Position numbers and translations under genes: made by a program
NCBI GenBank assembly: GCA_019059635.1
Contig: JAGVRJ010000011.1
Span: 744,001 to 808,000, forward strand
Reading direction: 5' to 3'
Source of the DNA: Proales similis
Taxonomy: Eukaryota > Rotifera > Eurotatoria > Ploima > Proalidae
DNA: 64,000 bases
The notes under the pieces: model-generated
Seen by the model: the letters and a program-made list of their open reading frames with translations, nothing else
Told to the model about the DNA's origin: nothing
The model's database searches: none
Shown here: positions 44,780-58,609 of the stretch, in pieces
Layout: each line of letters begins with the position of its first letter
How positions within the stretch are numbered: position 1 is the stretch's first letter

Positions 44780-47700
44780 ATGATGGACGCCGATCAGATA
44801 CCCGATAAGATTCATCAAATCGCCGATCAAGGCAATTACGAGCTTTTGAAGGTACAATCAGTCAAAAGTCATTTTCTTCTTTAATTTTATTAATCCTCAG
44901 CCGTTTATCAATTCTTGATTTCTTTTCTAGTATCTAATCGATTCCGATGTAACTCTCATTGACTCAATCGATGACGTCTATGCTCGGACGCCGCTGATTG
45001 TTTGCTCAGCTAAGAGAAGTCAAACTCATTTAGAGATCGCTCGATTCTTGCTTGACTATGGATGTAGGAATGAACATACTTTTGCCCCTCAATTCTGCCA
45101 TTCTTTAACATTTTATTTCAAAGGTGATGTAAATATTCAGGCGAATGCAAAATGGAATAACTGGGTAGGAATAAAATCATTCGTTTTACGCAATTGATTC
45201 TGACGGTTGCGACCGCATAAGACCGCATTGATGACTGCCTGCCACGTCGGAAATGCTAAGCTTGTCGAATTGCTTCTGAATTCAAATGCTGACATCGAAA
45301 TCACCGATATCAATTCGAATAGCGCATGGCAAGTGGCTCTCGATGCGGGCCATAGCGACTGTGTTAACTTGATACTTGACGAGATGGGTTCGTTGGTCTT
45401 CAAAGTCTTCAAAACTTGTCGAAGAAAACTGACTTAAATTAAAAATTATTAGAAAATAAAAGAACTGAGCAACGCCTGAACTTACACAAGATGCTTCAAG
45501 AAGCAGTTTTCAACAATGACTACGAGCAGTGTGTCAAATGTGTAGCTCAAATTGAACCGTCCAGCTTGAAGCACATGATTAACTCAGCTGCGGGAGGATC
45601 ACACACTCTTCTCTTCAGGTAAGCCAACAAACCAAAGCTTTTGAAATTAACAATCATCATTTTGATTTGAATAGGGCCTGCCGAAATGGTGACTTGCAAA
45701 TGGTCCGCTATTTGCTTGACCAAGGGGCCATTGCTAAGCCCCACTCTTATACGCAGTATTCTCCTCTTTACATCGCTTGCCACATGGGAAATCAAGATAT
45801 TGTGCGTTTAATGCTGCAAGTAAGCTTTAAATTCAAGATCTCTTTTATTTTGCGTTTCTTAGGCTTTCTTAGGCGTTTCCGGCTCTTATCCAAGTGCGTA
45901 CAATCGAGGGATTCCTTCCCTTTCACGCCGCTTGTGCGCAAGGTCATTTAGAGGTTCTTAAAATTCTACTTGAGCATAACGTACCTGGAGAGTTCAAGCG
46001 CATATATTCTCATTCAAATGGGAATCATTATCTCAGTTCTTTTGACCTGAATGCGGTCGACATAAACGGACAAAGCGGTCTCTTTACTGCTGTGCTAGCT
46101 AATCAAGCAAACACTTGCAAATATCTTCTGGAATTCAAGCTTAAGGCCCTCAGTCAAATTGAAATAGACGAGTTCAACAGACAGCGCAAAAAATTTGAAA
46201 CTAAGCTGAAAAGGCTGATTCAATCAAAATCATTGGCGGAGAGTTCGTCATTTTTAACGCTTTTGTCGCCCAAGTCTTCATTTGATCTTAATCAAGTTCC
46301 GAGTAGCCCTTCTTTGCTGGATCAGTTAAAAAATGTCTTTCTAGACAGCAGATCTCAAGACCCGCTTGTCAACGATTTACTCGAAGAAGAAGAGCAAGAA
46401 ACATCATTGATAGACCAGATAGAACCACATACAAGTTCCGTTGAATTTAATCCCATACAGATTAATATGCATTCGAATTTTGGCTTTACATGTCTACATG
46501 AAGCGATAAGAAATGCCAATTACGAGATAACATCAATGCTGCTTGAGTATGGCGCTGATTCCAATGCGCCTATTTACGATCCGAATCAACTTGAGTCCAA
46601 AATAACAATCAGCAATGCGCTCTGTGAAGCACTTAAATTACAAGATGATAAAATACTACGGCTGCTCTTGAATAAGGCCAGATTCAGCAGCTCTTCTTTT
46701 GATTTTGCGTTCAAAAAACTAATGGCACAGCAGAGTCTGGAGGATAGTGCCAAATCCAATGAGGAAAGCCATCTTCAGTGGCGTAGATCAATGTCGTTGC
46801 TGCTTTACATAAGAACGATGAATGACTCTGACAACAAGGTTAACTTAAAAAGTCGAATCCCGGCCAAAGTAATCGTTGGAATGCTCAGCGGAAATTCAAG
46901 AACAAGAGGTATTGGGGAAGAAATCGACAATTTAATGGGCGCTGACTTTGACAATGGTGTCATAATCGACTGGAGTTCTCTTGGTCTTGAGAAAATTTTC
47001 GAGCTCTGGCTGCATTCTGCTGTTCAAATGAGCAAATTCCAACGACTTGATTACGATTCGCGATCATTGCATACTCTTCACCTACGACGCGCTCATTTGA
47101 TCAGCATAACCCGGATAGATTTAAGTAGAAACTGTTTAAAAGAAATTCCGTTCGCGCTGTTTCAAATTGAGTGTCTGAAATCCCTTCGACTGAACGAAAA
47201 TCAAATTCGACTACTGCCTGAAAGACCTAGCGAGCTTGACGATTTGACTGGCCGCTGGTCCAACAGCTATTCCTGCAACCAGCTGGAGGAATTCGATTTG
47301 GATCATAACGAGCTTTTAGAGTTACCGCCGCATCTATTTCAGTTAAAATCATTGAGGCATTTAAATGTATCCCACAACAACCTGAAACGGCTACCCACTG
47401 AACTTTGGTTTGCACCTTCACTGATAGAACTTGATGCATCTAACAATCACTTAAGCGAGTTGCCTGTAGTATGTGCAAGTAGACCACGAACAGTCTCTTG
47501 CCCGACAGGTAGATCAAAAAGGGACGAACTTGTCCGAACACATGTTGCCGAACATCCGCTCAAGTCAAAAAACGAAAAAAATGAAATAGAACTAGCCATA
47601 AACGATCAGTTTGAGGAGCGAGAAGTCAACAAAGTGAATTTTTGGCAGTCTAATACAGTATCTTCGAAAAATGCTGCACTCGCTGAACTTCTCGACAATG

Positions 47701-50700
47701 AGTATAATGATTCAAGTCAACTTACAGACAGAATTGTTCGACTTCGCTCGCAAATTCAAGAACAATTTTTAAGTTCTTCTTCAAATGAATCAAAGCTTCT
47801 TGATCTCAATCTTTCGAACAATGAGTTTGTTCGAATGCCTGAATGTTTATCGTGTCTAACTCCCAAGCTGGCCAAGCTTAACCTAAGTCACAATAGAATC
47901 AGATCAATGGGCGCGGTCTGTGATCTTCCCAATAGCTTAAAATTTCTTGATTTATCACACAACCAAATCCGCAAGCAAATGAGACTTTTAAATGAGAACC
48001 TGCTCAAATTTGTGCTTGTTTACTTTTCCCAAGGAATGGAAATACCCAGACAAGGCTGGTTGACATCTCAGACAGCCTTGAGCAGTTCACTGCTTGAACA
48101 CAATTTTTGTTACATGAGTTTAGTTCAGAATAACGAGATTGACTCAACTGCGCGATCGAGAACCAGAGCTCCTGCAGCCCGTGAACCAGTAAAGACTCAA
48201 GTCCGCTCGAACAGTCGACGTCGAGCCCGTTCACAGTCAAGACACCGGAACCTTGCGAAAAATGCCACTTTGCAAGCGTTTAACCCAAACAGGCTCGTTC
48301 CGTTTGATTTGTTTTTGATAAACATCCGCTATAACCAAGCATATAGCCAATCAAGTGGATATGGAGAGGTCAGTAGTTGTGAAGAGTTCGATTTAACTCG
48401 CAAGGAAAAACTTATACTTAATAAACAAAACCTGCAAATATTTCTCGAACAACTCTGTCCGCACAAACGGCACATCCGTTTGGAGAATCTAAAATCCTTG
48501 AATATAAGCCACAACCGCTTGAGAAAGTTGAGTCTTATTTATGATATGACCGAAGAGGATAGTGAAGCAAATTTACAAATCAAGCGACAAAACTTGCTCA
48601 AACAAGACGCGAATTTCAGCTCAAGTGAAAGCGAAATAAGCGAAGAAGAGACAGAAAATGGCGATTTAGCGACCATGGTACTGACCTCGATGCAGTCCGA
48701 CAGAGCAGACGGTCGTCTGAAAGAGAAACTAAACACCATATCACCGCTAAAACGCAAAAGTCGAGAGCCTTTGAAGGCATCTCAACCACGCAAACGTGTA
48801 GTTCGATATTCAAGATTGAGCGTCGACGAAAAAGCTTCTTTGATTTCAAAGCAACTTTTTCCAAATTTGAGCCATCTGGACATAAGCGCAAATCGACTAA
48901 CGCGCCTTCCCGGGACCATTTCTTTTCTTGAGCATTTAAGCTATTTGAACGCCTCATCTAACCTGAGCTTGGTTCGAGTTTCGCCTCAGATTGGCTTGTT
49001 AAGCAAGCTATGGAGCATCGATTTGAAGAATTGCATTAATCTAAGCGATCCAGAGCCTATTCATGCTTTAATCAAAGAAAACTGCAAAACTTCCGATGTG
49101 CTTGGATTTTTGCGAAGTATTCTGCAGCATTCAGAGCCGTACAATAAATTAAAAATGATGATTGTTGGCGTTCAGGCAATCGGTAAGACTAGTCTACTCA
49201 ACAAGCTTCGCGAAGAGGGACATTCCAACCCACGTCATCCATGGACCGATCGGAGCACAGGAGGACCTGCCGGCTCTTCGTCGGCAAACATATCTACAGT
49301 GGGCATAGATATAAACGAGTGGAGTTATGACGCTCCCAAACAGCGGAGTCAAGCTCAGCTCACCGCCTCTATCCAACAGCAATCCGTTTATATATATCAA
49401 ATGGACACAACGGTCAGCAAAACATTCGATAATATAACATTCCGCACATGGGATTTTGCCGGTCCAAGAGAATACTACCAGATTCACCAGTACTTCATAT
49501 CAAAACGGGCGCTCTATTTGGTTTGCTGGAAGCTGTGTGAGGAAGAGAAAGGTATTAATGAAATTCATCAATGGCTCACAAGTATTCAGGCTAGAGCCCC
49601 TGGTTCTCCAGTAGTCATAGTTGGCACTCATCAAGATCAACTTGCCAAATTGAAAAATTACAAGGAAATAAGTACTAGCCTGCAGCGTATGATATACGAG
49701 CGTTTCGTTAGACCAGGCACTGAGACAGAGACTACGTCACCTTACCCGCCGGTGATGGCATCGGTGGAAGTCAGCTGCAAAAACGGCCATAACATCAAAT
49801 CTCTGGCCAGTCTGATCTACTATGTTGCATGCCAAATGAGAGCTCCAGGTTTAAAAGACAATTTACTTTTGGCGCAAAAAGTGCCAGCCACCTATATTGC
49901 GCTCGAAGAGTGCATCTACTACATCACTAGCAAATTAAAATCACAGTCTCGCAACCCGATACTCAATACTTCGGGTTATTTGATGGAGGTTAAAGCAGCC
50001 ATAATTCATCTATACCCAGAGGGTGCGAAGAAAAAACCAAGATTTCGCAATGACGCAGAAATTCTTCAAGCGTCTCAGTTTCTGCATGAGAATGGGATTC
50101 TAGTGCACTACAATGACGTGGCGTTGTGTGATCTCTTTTTTCTTGATCCTCAATGGCTATGCGAAATTCTGGCAAATGTTGTCACCTTTCGCGAGATAAA
50201 TCCTTTCGCAGCAAAAGGTGTCATGAAAATTCAAGACTTGGCAGTGCTTTTTAAAGGCTCTCGCTTTAATCAGGAAAGTGATGAGATTATGAGTTTTATA
50301 GTAGATCTTCTCAGCAAGTTTGAGCTAGCACTCACCTGGGACTATCAAAACCTTTTAATTCCCTCACTGCTACCCTCAGAGGCGATGCTGAAATTCTCTA
50401 ACCAAGACATATTGATAAGTGTTGTTCGTCGCAGAGAAAATCAATATAATTTTAGCCAAAATGCCTCAACAAATCAGTCAAATTTGGAACGCTCTTTAAC
50501 ATCACTCTATTCAAGCGTTCGCCTTGGCAACTCCTATTCTCAAAATGTTCTTGCCAGCAATTTGGAAATGAAATTCAAATACGAATGCCTACCTGTGGGG
50601 AGGATCGACGAGGCCGTCTCTGTAAATCGACTGTATTGCATGAGCTATATGCCTAACGGATTTTTCAGTCGTTTAATCACACGCATACTTGGCGACACCA

Positions 50701-53700
50701 TTCTGCGTGAATGTCTGCTTGGACTAATGCGAACAGAATTAAGCCTATTTGAGGAAGAGAACGCAGCAATTCTTCAGGACATGAGTCCAGAAACAGTCGA
50801 ATCGTTGATGCGATTTGTCGAACAAGAAGCAGAATGGCGCTGTTGGCAAACAGGAATTGAACTTCGCTATCTAGACAACACATTGGTTCGGATAAAACAG
50901 ATATTGACTGATCCTCTTGTCGATCTTGTCACACAGCCGAGCAGAAAAGCTCAAGAAGCATTCGCTCAATTCCCAGTGATCTATCAAGACAGCGAAGGCG
51001 AATTAAAAATCAAACAAGCCAACAAAAGTTGTACTTTTATGGAAATTCACACCTCATTCCGTAATTACAAGCTTGTTTCTACTGAGAATGAGCCTGGCTC
51101 CTTAGATAACGATTCTAATACGATTATCAAGATTAATTGTGATCGCCAGATGAGCGTTAAAATTTTTGCATTAATCATCGAGATAATTGACTCTCTTCTG
51201 GAGGACTGGTATCCGGATTTGGGTACTCGGTTCATGCAAGACTCGAAAGGCGATTACTTGATCACGAGAGTAGCGCCCTGTGCAGGCTGCTTTACAGACG
51301 CGCTTAAACTAAACCAAGTCAATCAACAAGTCGTTTTTGAACCAAATCAACTGTTGTCTTGTCTTGGCAATCGGCCTAACCCTAACCAATCTTACGATCT
51401 TCCGTCAGATAAAAGCTGGATATTTGGCTTTATGCTAGAAGACGTCTGCTATTCTGTTCTGAAGAATAAAACGCTAAGTTGCTACAGGCATGGAAAACAA
51501 GAACCAAGTGAAATCGCTCCCGACTTGGCGTTTGAAGATGTTGACAATAGTCTTAAAATCTCTTACAATCATCTCCAAGTTAATTCGCTGCTCGGACGTG
51601 GATCTTTTGGATCTGTATTCTCGGGCTCGCTGAATTTTCAAAACAGTCAAACCTCGATTCAGGTCGCAGTCAAGGTTTTGGAGAGTGTAAGTAGTTCAAA
51701 AACCAGCATTAAACTGAATAAGGACGATCAGCTGTCAAATTTGTCGAGACCACGCTCAATGTCTTGTCAGAGCGCGAATAGCCGCAAGTCAATAAGACAA
51801 GCAGCAAAAGCTTACATTGTAGCTAGACAAGAAATCGCTATTATCAACAGCTTAAGACACGAGAATATTGTATCAATGATCGGCTTAAGCATTCAGCCAC
51901 TGGCGATTATACTTGAACTCGCGCCGCTCGGTAATCTAAAGGATACTTTACAGGAATACAAAAAAAGCATGAGTCGGCTTCCGCCAAGCGTTATTCAGGA
52001 AGCGTGTATTCAAATTAGCTCGGCTTTAGTCTATCTTCATTCTAGCCAAATAATTTACCGCGATTTGAAAGCAGATAATGTATTGGTCTGGGCCTTTCCC
52101 CATTTGAACAAGAGTAGTCAAACCAAATCGGCTGCAAAATGCAAATCAGTGCTGCTAAAACTTGCCGATTATAGCATAAGTCGATGCACTTTGCCCACAG
52201 GAACAAAAGGCTTTGCAGGCACGCCAGGCTTCATGGCACCTGAAATATTGAGGTTCAATGGAGAAGAAACCTACTCGAATAAAGTTGACTGTTTTTCGTT
52301 TGGAATGCTTCTTTACGAGCTTATTACTTTAAAATTGCCGTTTGAAGGCCAAGAGCAAATCAAGGATCTGATATTAAATGGCGCTCGACCAACACTCAAA
52401 AACCAAGAACTTACCTATCCGACCCTTATGCTAGATTTAATGTGCTTATGCTGGTCAGAAAGTCCAGCCGAACGTCCCAGTGCTGAAGAAATACAAAAAT
52501 ACTCCAAGTCTTATGAATTTAGTCATTTGCTCGATGTCACAGTCCTTCCAGATTTTGTGCGCCCACCTGTTCTGATTCTGAGTTTAAATCAGGGTAAGAG
52601 CTGTAGATCTTCTTTGATCAATGCACTCATCTGACGTTAAATAAGAGATAGAAACAAGTGAACAAGAACTAAGAGAAGCTAGTGCACGATTTGCACAAGA
52701 AGCTAATTGTGAGGTGGTCGAAGAGGAAATCGAAACCGCAGAGGAGGAAGACGTTTTCGATCTTTGGCTGGTGCGAAATGCAGACAACCATAGCCAATTC
52801 GAGATTCTTACCTACGAAGCCAAATTAAATTGCACCGGGCGAAAGCTTCTCAGTATAGGTCCATCTCGTGTCAAAGCCGCCTGTGTTTACAATAAAAATC
52901 AAATTTGGTGCATCAACTCAGCACACGAGCTCATCATTTATTGGTAAATTGAAATGAAAACAGGATAATTGCTTAGCTAATTATCTCATCTGAATGTAAA
53001 GCTCGCGAACTTATAGAAAAATTCACGAATATGCCCTTGATACAAGTCTTGAACTCAACATATTAAATATGAGCGCCATGGAAAGTATTCAACAAGTTCT
53101 GCTCTGCTCTAGAAACGGAAAGCTCATCATAATCAAGGCTTCCAATCTGCACAACTTTAGTCTGAGCAACAATTCTGATTTAAAACTAATTGATGATGAA
53201 CTTCAATTCACCTTGATTGATATTGCTCGGTCGGTTTATTCAAGTCAAACGATACCATCGCGAGTTGACCGGCACGTTGACTTTTGGTTTGGATGTGATA
53301 GTACCGAAATAATTTGCTTTTCTCTTAAACAAATGAATTTAGTCGGATCTTACAAGCATAGCTCATCTCAATTTTACAACAAAGGCGGTGAGCATGCTGC
53401 AAATATGCCATTCAACGAGGCTAACAATGGTCAAGTGAGCATTATTCAAAGCAATCCTGCCGATACTTTCTTTCTTTGGTCATATGTCCATCCAGGCTCA
53501 ACAGTCTTCCTGTGGAACCATGTGACTAAACGAATAATGAGCATGTACGATTGCCGCCGAGCATATTCAGAGCTTCAATTTTCCGGATCTGGCAGTCTTA
53601 ATCGTGAATTTCGAATAGTAGACATGCAGTTCATCAGCGGGAATCTATGTTGTGCAATAAACGATGGCACAGTTATCACACTCAAACGGCTCACGCTAAC

Positions 53701-53986
53701 GCCATTGTCAATATTCAGTGCTCATATGCATCAGCTTTATCGAATTTGCCCACTCAACTTTGAAACCCGTCTGAGCAGTTTTCGCTTAAACTCTATTGGA
53801 CAGAGAACCCGATTAAGTAGCTCACTGGTAAGATCGCAGAGCGTGTTAGTGAGCATCGGCAAGGCATTGGCTCCTTTACATGAAATCATCTACTTGGGTT
53901 GTAACAATTATCGCGTTGAAGTACTTAGTGATTATGCCAATTGTTTAATATCGTGCGCGTGGAATACGAGTCACGAAAATGTTTAA
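44780..53986 (+). CDS. LRRK: Leucine-rich repeat kinase (ANK-LRR-ROC-COR-kinase-WD40), LRRK1-type
   Basis: Large ROCO kinase acting in vesicle trafficking and cytoskeleton control. Exons 44780-44851, 44931-45063, 45124-45164, 45222-45387, 45453-45618, 45675-45819, 45873-52593, 52646-52943, 53002-53986; phases close to 2908 residues, longer than human LRRK1 or LRRK2. Order: ankyrin repeats (about 1-480), LRRs (about 630-1305) with a large disordered insert containing an Arg/Ser stretch, ROC GTPase with P-loop GVQAIGKT (Lys1346) and WDFAGPREYY, COR, kinase (about 2144-2455) with GRGSFGSV, Lys2175 in VAVKVL, Asp2305 in YRDLKADN, and TPGFMAPE, then a WD40-like C-terminus. Ankyrin repeats with no armadillo part point to the LRRK1/invertebrate type. 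The Mg-binding motif reads DYS (2340-2342) where DYG is usual. Confidence 0.95.
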
Positions 53987-54367
53987 GAGATTTGTTGAAA
54001 ATTTATTTCTTTGTTAATGGCATTTCATTTATAATTTTGGTTAATCTGCTTCAAAATTGTCGCTTAATATTTATTTGGGGTGAATGATCAATAAATCTAT
54101 TCGGCTAATACTTCTAAATCTCATCGAGATTTCAGAAAAACCAGTTGTCTTGTAGTTCAGACTCAGCGTTGCTAATATAAGTCTGCGTTGCATGGAAGTT
54201 TGAAGCTGTAAATTTTGCATAATCGAGGACGCGCATATGTACTCTTTGCTTCTAGTCTGTTCGATTTCATGCACACACCCTAACTGGTGCTTATTAACTT
54301 TTTAAAGTTATCGATTGTGTGACTCTTCAAATTTAGAACTTGGACCTAAAACTTGCCAACACTGAAA
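53987..54367. other. Intergenic between LRRK and ACAT1
   Basis: 380 bp, the LRRK 3' flank and the thiolase promoter. No separate feature recognised. Confidence 0.5.
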
Positions 54368-56153
<1,786 letters not shown>

Positions 56154-56744
56154 ATTCTTCATGCTTGAACTTCAAATTTCTAGTTTCAAATCAGATTTAG
56201 TGCTTGCTCGCTTATTCATTTGTTTAAGATAAATAAATCAGCTTGAATTTATTGATTTAATTTTTCTGTTAAATTTTGTCATTTATTAGGATTATTGATA
56301 GCTGTGACTATTCGCTGAAGATGAGAAGCTCATTTGTAGAGGGGCGAGCAGTAGAAGTTGAGATCTATTAGCGCCAGTAATGTTCTATTTGTTTTCACCG
56401 GCTCTTTTTCATCAGCACGTTTGAGCTGACTAAGGAAAGAACAAATTAATACCAAAGATAAAGTGAATTGATGGCTTCCGAGAACTTAATGTGTTACCCG
56501 ATACATTTCTCTGGTCACGGAGCAAGCCATACTCAGTTAAGTAAATCATGCTATATCGTTATTTCCCCACCATACACCTATAATTACTGTCCACCCAATA
56601 CATTCAATTTTATGATTACAATCATTGCTTATAGTTTAAATTTATTTCATACATATTTTAAAGGCAACATTTTTATCGCTCGGAAATTTTCGCAAATGAG
56701 CGGAAATTTTCTATTCACTTCTGTGAAAAAAAATTATCAAAAAA
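56154..56744. other. Intergenic between ACAT1 and the satellite
   Basis: ACAT1 3' flank and AT-rich unique sequence that leads into the first, diverged satellite monomer. An open frame 56468-56827 crosses into the repeat and is not credible. Confidence 0.5.
56232..56237 (+). terminator. Polyadenylation signal of ACAT1
   Basis: AATAAA about 80 bp after the stop codon. Confidence 0.55.
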
Positions 56745-57491
56745 AAAGCCTCAAAAGAGTGTGTAGTCACACTCGGAAGCGTAATTATAATCAAAAAACA
56801 TTGTTTACAGCCAAAGAATCCATGTAAAATATAATTTGGATTTTTAACCCGCTTAGAAAAATATTTTTCTGGTCTAGGGTTAGCATGAGGCATAACTAAC
56901 CTTAGTAGCAGTTCTAATAATTTGATGGAATAATGGCTCAAAAGTGTGTGTAATCACACTGCGAAACTTTTATTTCATTTTAAAACAATCTTTCGAGCCC
57001 AAGAATCCATCTAAAATGGTTTCGGATTCTAAACCCGCCGAGAAAAATATTTCTTTGGCTTAGGGTAAGCTTTAAGGAGAACTAAGGCTAGTAGCTGTTC
57101 TAATAATTTGATGGAATAATGGCTGAAAAGTGTGTGTAATCACACTGCGAAACTTTTATTTCATTATAAAACAATCTTTCGAGCCCAAGAATCCATCTAA
57201 AATGGTTTCGGATTCTTAACCCGCTGAGAAAAATATTTCTTTGGCTTAGGGTTAGCATGAAGGAGAACTAACCCTAGTAGCTGTTCTTATTATTTTATAG
57301 AATAATGGCTCAAAAGTGTGTTTAATCACACTGCGAAGCTTTTCTTTTATTATAAGACAATGTTTACAACCAAAGAATCCATGTTAAATATAATTTGGAT
57401 TGTCAACCCGTCGAGAAAAATATTTCTCTGCTCTAGGGTTATCATCAGGGAGAACTAACCCTAGTAGCAGTTCTAATAATTTGATGGAATA

Positions 57492-58609
57492 ATGGCTGAA
57501 TAGAGTGTATAATCACACTCCGAAGGGTTAATTTCATTATAAAACAATCTTTCGAGCCAAAGAATCCATCTAAAATGGTTTCGGATTCTTAACCCGCCGA
57601 GAAAAATATTTCTTTGGTTTAGGGTTAGCATGAAGGAGAACTAACCCTTATAGCTGTTCTTGAAAATTTGATGAAATAATGGCTGAATAGAGTGTGTAAT
57701 CATACTCCGAAGGGTTAATTTCATTATAAAACAATCTGTCGAGCCTAAGAATCCATCTAAAATGGTTTCCGATTCTTAACCCGCCGAGAAAATATTTCTC
57801 TGGTCTAGGGTTAGCATGAAGGAGAACTAACCCTAGTAGCTGTTCTTATTATTTTATAGAATAATGGCTCAAAAGTGTGTTTAATCACACTGCGAAGCTT
57901 TTCTTTTATTATAAGACAATGTTCACAACCAAAGAATCCATGTTAAATATTCTTTGAATTGTCAACCCGTCGAGAAAAATATTTTTCTGCTCTAGGGTTA
58001 TCATCAGGGAGAACTAACCCTAGTAGCAGTTCTAATAATTTGATGGAATAATGGCTGAATAGAGTGTATAACCACACTCCGAAGGGTTAATTTCATTATA
58101 AAACAATCTTTCGAGCCAAAGAATCCATCTAAAATGGTTTCGGATTCTTAACCCGCCGAGAAAAATATTTCTTTGGTTTAGGGTTAGCATGAAGGAGAAC
58201 TAACCCTTATAGCTGTTCTTGAAAATTTGATGAAATAATGGCTGAATAGAGTGTGTAATCATACTCCGAAGGGTTAATTTCATTATAAAACAATCTTTCG
58301 AGCCTAAGAATCCATCTAAAATGGTTTCCGATTCTTAACCCGCCGAGAAAATATTTCTCTGGTCTAGGGTTAGCATGAAGGAGAACTAACCCTAGTAGCT
58401 GTTCTTATTATTTTATAGAATAATGGCTCAAAAGTGTGTTTAATCACACTGCGAACCTTTTCTTTTATTATAAGACAATGTTCACAACCAAAGAATCTAT
58501 GTTAAATATAATTTGGATTGTCAACCCGTCGAGAAAAATATTTCTCTGCTCTAGGGTTATCATCAGGGAGAACTAACCCTAGTAGCAGTTCTAATAATTT
58601 GATGGAATA
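57492..58609. repeat. Higher-order repeat: two copies of an A-A-B trimer, 559 bp each
   Basis: The trimer (type A with AATAGAGTGTATAA, type A with AATCATACTCC, type B) starting at 57492 recurs at 58051 and begins again at 58610, both steps 559 bp. Copies are nearly identical, while monomers inside one trimer differ much more. This marks local amplification of a three-monomer unit. Confidence 0.85.
57805..57836. repeat. Representative inverted repeat in the satellite monomer with TAGGGTTAG arms
   Basis: CTAGGGTTAG at 57805-57814 and its exact reverse complement CTAACCCTAG at 57827-57836, with a 12-nt spacer. The same dyad recurs across the array, complete in units ending CCCTAG and shortened in those ending CCCTTA. 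Confidence 0.95.
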
